Positions 1 to 5,637 of a DNA stretch of 18,183 bases are shown here, piece after piece. Below the pieces are notes generated by a model. It saw only the letters and a list, made by a program, of their open reading frames with translations. It had not been told where the DNA came from and searched no databases. Positions within the stretch are counted from its first letter, which is position 1; each line of letters begins with the position of its first letter. This DNA is from Verrucomicrobia bacterium UBA6354 (GTDB taxonomy: Bacteria > Verrucomicrobiota > Kiritimatiellia > RFP12 > UBA1067). A program made the translations under genes and the position numbers. The stretch covers positions 1 to 18,183 of the forward strand of contig DJRS01000166.1 in NCBI GenBank assembly GCA_002440145.1, given 5' to 3'.

Positions 1-6
1 GGGCGC

Positions 7-58
7 GTCCTACCCGTCCCACTTATCCTAGTTGTCCCGTTTCTCGACCGTCCCTTCT
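7..58. repeat. Degenerate 9-bp tandem repeat, consensus near GTCCCACTT
   Basis: Four contiguous 9-mers are seen: GTCCTACCC (7-15), GTCCCACTT (16-24), ATCCTAGTT (25-33) and GTCCCGTTT (34-42). After a 7-nt slip comes GTCCCTTCT (50-58). On the minus strand the unit reads like AAGTGGGAC. The array probably continues to the left of the window. The pyrimidine-rich character fades into the sequence up to about position 90. No coding role is visible. Confidence 0.6.
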
Positions 59-165
59 CCTTATTTGCCCCTTCACTCTCCACCCCTCGGAACGACCTGT
101 CCCGGGTGTCTCGCGACAGGGTACACTTTTCGCTTCATTTCCTGCTGTACTTTGTGCGGAAGAAG

Positions 166-187
166 TGGTATACTTATATGGTATAAA
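166..187 (+). promoter_or_regulatory. Candidate promoter for the FHA-ligase pair, two extended -10-like boxes
   Basis: The AT-rich stretch holds TGGTATACT (166-174) and TGGTATAAA (179-187). Each fits the extended -10 pattern TGnTATAnn, and the two are 13 bp apart. There is no convincing -35: TTGTGC at 152-157 is correctly spaced only for the weaker TATATG at 175-180. The position 25-45 nt upstream of the FHA start fits a promoter. Which box is used cannot be told from sequence. Confidence 0.45.
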
Positions 188-210
188 CCGTTTGAAAGGA
201 CCTGAACGAG

Positions 211-927
211 ATGAAAATCAGACTCATAGTGTCGCTGAACAAAGAGTTGATGGGGCTCAGCTTCGTCGAACAGAAGGAGATTACGATCGGTCGCGATACC
301 GCCAACGTGCTCGCTCCGCTCACGGCGGAGGGGCTTTCGCGCCGGCATGCGCGTCTGTTCCATGAAGACGGAAAGTGGTTTGTCGAGGATCTCGGCAGCA
401 CGAACGGCTCCTACAAGATGGGCGCGAAGATCGAAGGGCGCGAAGAGCTGAACGTGCGCGACGTCTTGCAATTCGGCAAGCTAGAGGTCTGCATCGAGAG
501 CCTCGGGGAGTCCGCGCCGTCCGTGGCTGCACCCGCCACGACGGTCCGGACGGCCAAAACGCTGTCCATGCCCCGGCCCGCGTCGCCGATCAACCCTGTT
601 GTCGACAAGAAGGCACCGCCGGCCGCGCCCAATCCCGCCGCCCCGGCGTCCGTGAAGATGGAACCTGTCGCGGATTTGACGCCGGTCGAGGAGGTCAAGG
701 ACATCCCGGCCGCAGAGAAGACCGGCGGCTCCAAAGATACCGCCGCCGCGGAGACGACCCCCGCGTCGCATTCGCCGCTCTCGCCGATTTCGCCTGTCCG
801 CAAACCTGTGTTGAAGCCCGGGTTGAAGTTGCCGCCGCGCAAACCCGTGTCCGGAGCGGGGCTGAAGTTGCCGCCGCGCCCCGTCTTGAAACCCGTCTTG
901 AAGAAGCCCGTCCTGTCGGCGAAGTAA
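211..927 (+). CDS. FHA-domain protein with Lys/Pro-rich repeated C-terminal tail
   Basis: This is a 238-aa protein with an N-terminal forkhead-associated domain (about residues 4-97), a fold that binds phosphothreonine peptides. The hallmark residues are present: GR at 27-28, SRRHA at 43-47 and LGSTNGSY at 61-68. There is no signal peptide or membrane segment, so it is probably cytoplasmic. Residues about 100-195 form a low-complexity Ala/Pro linker. Residues 198-238 are a basic tail with the heptapeptide GLKLPPR twice. The ATG at 211 follows AAAGGA (195-200) with 10-nt spacing. Its TAA overlaps the ATG of the DNA ligase by one base, which indicates translational coupling. The FHA assignment is firm. 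The partner and function are unknown; a role scaffolding or recruiting the ligase is inference from context. No Ser/Thr kinase is encoded in this window. Confidence 0.88.
   Translation: MKIRLIVSLNKELMGLSFVEQKEITIGRDTANVLAPLTAEGLSRRHARLFHEDGKWFVEDLGSTNGSYKMGAKIEGREELNVRDVLQFGKLEVCIESLGESAPSVAAPATTVRTAKTLSMPRPASPINPVVDKKAPPAAPNPAAPASVKMEPVADLTPVEEVKDIPAAEKTGGSKDTAAAETTPASHSPLSPISPVRKPVLKPGLKLPPRKPVSGAGLKLPPRPVLKPVLKKPVLSAK
802..924 (+). repeat. 13-aa-period Lys/Pro repeat in the FHA protein tail
   Basis: The last 41 residues repeat with a 39-nt period. GLKLPPR is encoded at 820-840 and again at 859-879, each preceded by a KPV-containing segment. A shortened PVLKPVLKKPVL version follows at the C-terminus. 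The two heptapeptide copies use identical or near-identical codons, which suggests recent duplication. Confidence 0.6.
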
Positions 928-2903
928 TGGCGTCCGCCGAAGAGATCCGTTCGCGGATGCGCGAACTGTGCGCGCGCCTGAACGCCGCGTCCGACGCCTA
1001 CTACAACGGTCGGGCGGAGCGGATGACGGATCACGAGTGGGACGCGCTCTTCGACGAGCTGAAATCCCTCGAGGCGACTTCCGGAATCGTATTGCCGGAG
1101 TCGCCCGTGCACCATGTCGGCGCGGACGGGACGGCCGGACGGAAGGAGCCGCACGAATATCCGGCCCTGTCGCTCGCCAAAACGAAAAGCGTGCAAGACG
1201 TGGCCAAATGGGCCGACGGACGCCCCGTCTGGCTTTCGTGGAAGCTGGACGGGCTCACGCTCGTCGTCACGTACGACGGCGGACGATTGGCGAAAGTCGT
1301 GACGCGCGGCGACGGACAGGTCGGCACAAACATCACGCATCTGGCCGCCGGCATTTCGGGGATCCCCGACCGGATCGCCGCGAAAGGGCATCTTGTCGTG
1401 CGCGGCGAGGCGGTCATCTCCTATGCTGACTTCGAGGCGTTCCAGGTGACTTCGCAGGAGGAATTTGCCAATCCGCGGAATCTGGCGTCGGGTTCGCTCG
1501 CGTTGAAGAGCGTGGAGGAATTGAAGCCGCGGCACTTGAGGTGGATACCTTTCACGCTCGTGCGCGCCGACCGGGAAATCCGTTCGTGGGGGGCGCGGAT
1601 GGACTATCTGGCGTCCATCGGGCTGGCGGCGGTCGAGCGCGAGCGGATCGACGAACCGACGCAGGCGAATCTCCAGGCGGCCATCGACCGGTGGACGGCG
1701 CGCGTCGTGGATCGCGAAAATCCGTATCCGGTGGATGGCCTTGTGGTGGTGTACGACGACACGGACTACGCGCAGACGGGGTCTGTCACGGGACACCATG
1801 CGACGCGGGCGGGACTGGCGTTCAAGTGGCAGGACGAAGAGGCCGAGACGGAGCTCGACCATGTCGAGTGGAGTTGCGCCGTGAGCGCCATCTCGCCTGT
1901 GGCGGTCTTCAACCCCGTGATGCTCGAAGGGACGACGGTCCGGCGGGCGAATCTTTGCAACATCTCCGAATGCGAACGGCTGGGGATCGGCGGCAAAGGG
2001 ACGGAACTCGTCGTCGTCAAGGCGAACAAGATCATACCCAAGGTCGTGCGCGTCGCCCGAAAAGAGGGGGAATTCCTTCCGCCGGCGCATTGCCCCGTCT
2101 GCGGCGCGCGCACGGCGATCGCCGAGTCGGAGAGCGGCACGCGCAAACTGGTGTGCACGAACCCGGAATGTCCGGCGCGGACGCTCGCGCGGTTCGTGCG
2201 TTTCGTCTCGAAAGAAGGGCTCGACATCGACGGACTGGGAGGGGAAACCCTCGCGAAATTCGTGAACGAGGGATGGATCAAGACACCGGTGGACATCTTG
2301 CGTCTCAACGAGCACGCGTCCGAGATCGCGGCCCTGGATGGATTCGGGGAGAAGAGCGCGCGCAACCTCTGCGCGGCGTTGGAAGCGGCCCGCAAACGCG
2401 ACGCCGTGAATTTTCTTGTCGCCTTGTCGATTCCGCTTTGCGGACGCGATGTCGCGAAGAAGTTGCTCGGCAGCGTGGATTCCGTACGGGCGCTTGTGGA
2501 CAAGGCGCGCGGCGCCGGGCCCGAGGCGTTCGCGACGATCGACGGCATCGGTCCGGCAAAGAGCGCGGCGTTTGTGGAATGGATGCAGGCGCCGGCGCAC
2601 GCGGAACTGGTGGACGCGTTGCTGGACAGGATGGAATTGACAATGCCCGCACGCGCCGCGGCGGGTTCGTGCGCAGGATTGACTTTCGCCATCACCGGCG
2701 AACTGGCCGACTACCCCAACCGGAATGCGCTCAAGGCATACATCGAATCGCAAGGTGGAAAGGTCGTGGGCGGCGTTTCGGGGAAAACGGATTTCCTGAT
2801 CAACAACGACGCGCAATCTGCCTCGACAAAAAACAGAAAGGCGAAGGCGCTGGGGATCCGCATCCTGACGGAAAAAGAGTTCGAGGCGCGATTCCGCACT
2901 TGA
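927..2903 (+). CDS. ligA: NAD+-dependent DNA ligase (LigA-like, divergent active site)
   Basis: This 658-aa protein has the LigA layout: an Ia-like N-terminal domain, an adenylation domain with the nucleotidyl lysine K106 in WKLDG, an OB fold, a four-Cys zinc finger (C389, C392, C410, C415), helix-hairpin-helix repeats (about 425-570) and a C-terminal BRCT domain (about 584-658). Such enzymes seal DNA nicks using NAD+. E161 (in VRGE), R184 (in NPRN), D270 (in VDG) and K300 (in AFKW) match conserved LigA residues. By eye alignment, however, E. coli H23, Y35, E113, R208 and K290 correspond to Y26, W38, S104, A192 and V275. I recall a second class of LigA-like proteins in gut bacteria with the same SWKLDG and ALSLAKTK motifs, but could not check this. 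The ATG at 927 overlaps the upstream TAA. Codons upstream in the same frame belong to the FHA gene's alternate frame. Family assignment is sure; whether this is the sole replicative ligase is not. Confidence 0.92.
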   Translation: MASAEEIRSRMRELCARLNAASDAYYNGRAERMTDHEWDALFDELKSLEATSGIVLPESPVHHVGADGTAGRKEPHEYPALSLAKTKSVQDVAKWADGRPVWLSWKLDGLTLVVTYDGGRLAKVVTRGDGQVGTNITHLAAGISGIPDRIAAKGHLVVRGEAVISYADFEAFQVTSQEEFANPRNLASGSLALKSVEELKPRHLRWIPFTLVRADREIRSWGARMDYLASIGLAAVERERIDEPTQANLQAAIDRWTARVVDRENPYPVDGLVVVYDDTDYAQTGSVTGHHATRAGLAFKWQDEEAETELDHVEWSCAVSAISPVAVFNPVMLEGTTVRRANLCNISECERLGIGGKGTELVVVKANKIIPKVVRVARKEGEFLPPAHCPVCGARTAIAESESGTRKLVCTNPECPARTLARFVRFVSKEGLDIDGLGGETLAKFVNEGWIKTPVDILRLNEHASEIAALDGFGEKSARNLCAALEAARKRDAVNFLVALSIPLCGRDVAKKLLGSVDSVRALVDKARGAGPEAFATIDGIGPAKSAAFVEWMQAPAHAELVDALLDRMELTMPARAAAGSCAGLTFAITGELADYPNRNALKAYIESQGGKVVGGVSGKTDFLINNDAQSASTKNRKAKALGIRILTEKEFEARFRT

Positions 2904-2929
2904 CTTTTCACCCCGAAAAATTGTAGAAT
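2900..2929 (+). promoter_or_regulatory. Sigma-70-like promoter for the surface protein-parB-M28 group
   Basis: TTGACT (2900-2905) and TAGAAT (2924-2929) are separated by 18 bp. This is close to the TTGACA/TATAAT consensus. The -35 box overlaps the ligase stop codon. Transcription would start near 2936, giving a leader of about 30 nt. Confidence 0.65.
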
Positions 2930-2965
2930 ATTAGGAAATCCAAGTCAGAAAAGGAAATGCAAAAT

Positions 2966-3673
2966 ATGAAGAATACGGTTAAATACGGTTTGGCGGCGCT
3001 CGCACTTGCATCTGCCGCGCCTCTTTTCGCCCAAGAGGAGAGAGAATCCGAGACGGTCGGGTGGACGCCGATCGCCATTGGCATCGCCACCCCCGTCCAG
3101 CTTCCCTGGGGGGCGAACATGTGGGACGTTTTCGGCCTGGACCTCAATCTTCTCTACGCCGATGCGCCTTTGATGTACGGTTTGGATTTGGCCGGATTCG
3201 CGACCTTGACGCGCAATGAACTCCGTGGCCTTCAGGTTTCGGGGCTCGGGAACATCGCTCTGTCGGACGTCTACGCCGTGCGCGCGACGCTGGGTCTGAA
3301 CTATGCGTGGGAGGGCGAGACCTACGGCTGGGATATCGGCTTGGTCGGCGCGACCCGCAAGTTCCAGGGCTTCAGCTCGTCCTTTCTCGGGAACTACCAT
3401 GAGGAATTCTGCGGCCTCGAGACCGGCATCGTCGGCAACTTCGTCCGCGGCGAAGCGACGGGCGGCCAGATCGCCGGTCTCGTGAATTTCGCCGAGAAGG
3501 CCAACGGCGCGCAGATCGCATTCGGATTGAACATGACGCACGTTCTCAACGGTGCGCAGATCGCGCTTGTCAATTACGCGCGCGAGTGCCCATCGGGATT
3601 CCAGATCGGTCTCGTCAATATCATCATCGACAACAAAGTGAAGGTCCTGCCTTTGGTCAACGGCTTCTTTTGA
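2966..3673 (+). CDS. Secreted LA_2272-type surface-repeat protein
   Basis: This 235-aa protein begins with a clear signal peptide (KNTVKYGLAALALASAAPLFA, cut before QEERE). The mature part alternates short Gly-rich and hydrophobic strands. The GLQV, GGQIAGLVN, NGAQIAFGLN, NGAQIALVN and GFQIGLVN elements are spaced about 16-18 residues apart, and the protein ends PLVNGFF. This matches the beta-repeat style of LA_2272 surface proteins, which are probably outer-membrane or surface exposed. Function is unknown. Two ATGs compete. AAGGAA (2951-2956) is 9 nt before the ATG at 2966 but directly abuts the ATG at 2957, so 2966 was chosen. It has its own promoter and lies 11 nt ahead of parB, an odd pairing of a surface protein with a chromosome-segregation gene. 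Confidence 0.8.
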   Translation: MKNTVKYGLAALALASAAPLFAQEERESETVGWTPIAIGIATPVQLPWGANMWDVFGLDLNLLYADAPLMYGLDLAGFATLTRNELRGLQVSGLGNIALSDVYAVRATLGLNYAWEGETYGWDIGLVGATRKFQGFSSSFLGNYHEEFCGLETGIVGNFVRGEATGGQIAGLVNFAEKANGAQIAFGLNMTHVLNGAQIALVNYARECPSGFQIGLVNIIIDNKVKVLPLVNGFF

Positions 3674-3684
3674 TCGGTTACGCC

Positions 3685-4674
3685 GTGAAAAGTTCTCAAT
3701 TTCTGAAGAAACCGACAGCGGGGGGGGCAAAAACCCCCGCTCGTTCCGAGAAAAGGCACGGTCTCGGAAGGGGTCTCGATTCGCTTATTTCAACGAAAGC
3801 CGCGACGCCCGCCGTGGCCGATGCCGCGGCGCCGATCGTGCGCGAGGCCGCCGGGCGTCCTGACGCGCCGTTTGAATTGCCCATCCGCGAGATCGAACGC
3901 AGCCCCTACCAGCCGCGGCGCGATTTCAAGGACGAAGAGCTGCGGGAACTCGCCGACTCGCTGCGCAACAACGGGCTCGTGCAGCCTCCGACGGTCCGGC
4001 GAAATGCCGCGGGGAAATGGGAACTTATAGCCGGCGAACGGCGCCTGCGCGCGGCCCAACTCGCCGGATGGGAGCGCATCCAGGTCGTGGTGCGCAACGT
4101 GGACGATCTTACGGCGGCGGCCATGACGACGACCGAAAACCTGCAGCGCGAGGATTTGAATCCCATTGAAGAGGCCGTGAGCTACAAGACGCTTCAGGAT
4201 CGGTTCGGTCTGACGCAACAGGAAGTAGCCGCGCGCGTGGGCAAAGGACGGGCGACCGTCGCGAATTCCGTCCGCCTTCTGGAGCTTCCGGATGAAGTGA
4301 AGGCGCTCGTCCAGAGCGGGTTGCTCTCGTCGGGGCACGCGAAACTTCTGCTTTCGGTCGACGACGAGAAGCGTCGCATTTTGTTTGCGCGCGATTGCGT
4401 GAATGAGCAGTTGACGGTTCGCGCGCTCGAGAAGAAGATCGCGCGGCTCAGCGAGCCCGTAAAAGAGAAGAAGCAGGGCGAAAGCGATTTGACCGACTCG
4501 TACGTGCGCACGCTCTGCGATAAATTGCGCCGCCACCTGGGGTGCGCGGTCCGCCTTACGAGCGGCGTCACGCACGCAAACGGCAAGCATTCCAAAGGCG
4601 TTTTGGAAATTGATTTTTTCGACAACGACGAACTCGACCGCATATTGCGCATGATAGGCGTGGAAGTGGACTAG
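3685..4674 (+). CDS. parB: Chromosome-partitioning protein ParB
   Basis: This 329-aa ParB binds parS DNA and, as known for the family, uses CTP to clamp and slide along DNA. It works with the ParA ATPase in origin segregation. Visible parts are the N-terminal HGLGRGLDSLI motif (25-35) that contacts ParA, and the ParB/Srx domain (about 64-165). That domain carries the CTP-site motif GERRLRAA (117-124) and ENLQREDLNPIE (151-162). A helix-turn-helix follows (about 176-201) and then a C-terminal dimerisation region. The GTG at 3685 is chosen because it gives a usual-length N-terminus. A TTG at 3670 overlapping the upstream stop is possible. Neither has a clear Shine-Dalgarno, so translation may depend on the upstream gene. 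No parA lies in the window, although parAB are usually adjacent. No 16-bp parS site was seen. Confidence 0.95.
   Translation: MKSSQFLKKPTAGGAKTPARSEKRHGLGRGLDSLISTKAATPAVADAAAPIVREAAGRPDAPFELPIREIERSPYQPRRDFKDEELRELADSLRNNGLVQPPTVRRNAAGKWELIAGERRLRAAQLAGWERIQVVVRNVDDLTAAAMTTTENLQREDLNPIEEAVSYKTLQDRFGLTQQEVAARVGKGRATVANSVRLLELPDEVKALVQSGLLSSGHAKLLLSVDDEKRRILFARDCVNEQLTVRALEKKIARLSEPVKEKKQGESDLTDSYVRTLCDKLRRHLGCAVRLTSGVTHANGKHSKGVLEIDFFDNDELDRILRMIGVEVD
3717..3741 (+). other. G8 tract and stem-loop in the parB 5' coding region
   Basis: AGCGGGGG (3717-3724) pairs perfectly with CCCCCGCT (3734-3741) around a 9-nt loop. The tract includes eight consecutive Gs (3720-3727). There is no U run after it, so it is not a standard terminator. 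It lies about 30 nt inside parB, codons 12-19, a disordered part of the protein. Confidence 0.5.
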
Positions 4675-4678
4675 GCCC

Positions 4679-5536
4679 ATGTTCGCGAATGTTTGTCTAC
4701 TTGCGGCGGCGCTCGTTTTTTCGCCCGAAGAGGCGAGAAAGGCCTACAACGCGGCTTCGAACCTTGTAGCAAACTGCACGCCGCGGGACGCGGGTACGTT
4801 TTCGGCCAGATGCGCGGCCTATCATTTGCTGGACGCCGTCAATTCAACGGGGGCGGATGCCGTTCTGGATCGTTTCGACGTCTCCACGCCTTGCGGGAAA
4901 AGGCAAATGATAAACGTCGAATCGCTTTTCTTTGTGTCCGACGAGGCCGAGTGGATCGTGGTCCTTTCCCATTATGACACGAAGCCTGGCGTGGATTGCC
5001 CAGGGGCGGACGATGGCGCGAGCACGTCGGGGATTCTTGTTTCGCTCGCAGGTCTTCTGTACGACAATCGCCCGGAAAAGTGCAATGTCCTGTTGGCGTG
5101 GCTGGACGGCGAGGAGAGCATGGTCGCGTATGGCGCCAACGACGGACTCTGGGGGTCCCGGCATCTTGCGAAAAAATTGAAAAAGAAGGGCGCCAAGATT
5201 CGCGCGGTCTTCTGTCTGGATATGCTAGGCGGGAAGGATCTCGTCGTTTCCGTCCCCAAGAACGGACATGCCGGATTGCGGCGTGTCGTTGCGAAGGTCG
5301 CGCGGCACATAGAAATGGCGGATCGCGTGAAACAGGCATCCGACATTGTGACGGACGATCACGTGCCCTTTCTCGAAGCCGGGTACCGCGCCGTGGATTT
5401 AATCGGGATGTCCGCCTCCCGCCCGCGCGAATATTGGCATACGCCGCAGGACACAATGGATAACATATCGGAGGATTCGCTTCTTTTCGCCGGTCGGCTG
5501 ATCACGGCCCTGTTGAATGGATTGATGCCGGAATAG
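4679..5536 (+). CDS. M28-family zinc enzyme, probable type II glutaminyl cyclase-like protein
   Basis: This 285-aa protein has the M28 peptidase fold. Its motifs fit the glutaminyl-peptide cyclotransferase branch, which turns N-terminal Gln into pyroglutamate. They are HYDTK (98-102), GADDGA (109-114), DGEES (143-147) followed by LWGSRHLA, CLDMLGG (179-185), DDHVPFLEAG (226-235) and YWHT (252-255). By analogy with human QC, D112, E146 and H254 would bind the single zinc. E145 would be the general base, and W253 part of the substrate pocket. A hydrophobic N-terminus (1-15) suggests export, but it lacks a basic n-region. The ATG at 4679 is the only usable start: an in-frame stop lies at 4655-4657. 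It is 4 nt after parB, with only a weak ribosome site. An aminopeptidase activity is the main alternative. Confidence 0.82.
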   Translation: MFANVCLLAAALVFSPEEARKAYNAASNLVANCTPRDAGTFSARCAAYHLLDAVNSTGADAVLDRFDVSTPCGKRQMINVESLFFVSDEAEWIVVLSHYDTKPGVDCPGADDGASTSGILVSLAGLLYDNRPEKCNVLLAWLDGEESMVAYGANDGLWGSRHLAKKLKKKGAKIRAVFCLDMLGGKDLVVSVPKNGHAGLRRVVAKVARHIEMADRVKQASDIVTDDHVPFLEAGYRAVDLIGMSASRPREYWHTPQDTMDNISEDSLLFAGRLITALLNGLMPE

Positions 5537-5567
5537 CAGGCGGTTCCGTTCTTTGCGCCGTAGAGGT

Positions 5568-5585
5568 TCGGCATGGAAATGCCGA
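5568..5585 (+). other. GNRA-capped stem-loop in the pgi leader
   Basis: TCGGCAT (5568-5574) and ATGCCGA (5579-5585) form a perfect 7-bp stem closed by the tetraloop GGAA. No U run follows, so it is not a typical terminator. It sits in the 101-nt gap between the M28 gene and pgi. No clear -35/-10 pair was seen in this gap. Confidence 0.4.
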
Positions 5586-5637
5586 CGGATTCCGGCGATA
5601 CGACCTGAGTTTCAAAAGTCTAAGGAGACACGAAAAA

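Noticed and set aside
96..120. CCTGTC/GACAGG hairpin upstream of the FHA gene
   Set aside because: It is a 6-bp stem with a 13-nt loop and no U run. Chance is likely in this repeat-rich, C-rich stretch.
375..926. N-terminal extension of the ligase frame upstream of ATG 927
   Set aside because: This stretch is the FHA coding region read in another frame. LigA homology starts right after the ATG at 927 and the total length then fits the family.
411..2816. Long open frame on the minus strand opposite the FHA and ligase genes
   Set aside because: It is fully antisense to two genes with clear conserved domains. Its Arg/His/Pro-rich product looks like a mirror of GC-rich codon use, with no motif or ribosome site.
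5326..5334. CGTGAAACA, a match to one half of the parS consensus
   Set aside because: The left half does not match the TGTTTCAC side and it lies inside the M28 coding region. A 9-nt match in 18 kb is not persuasive.
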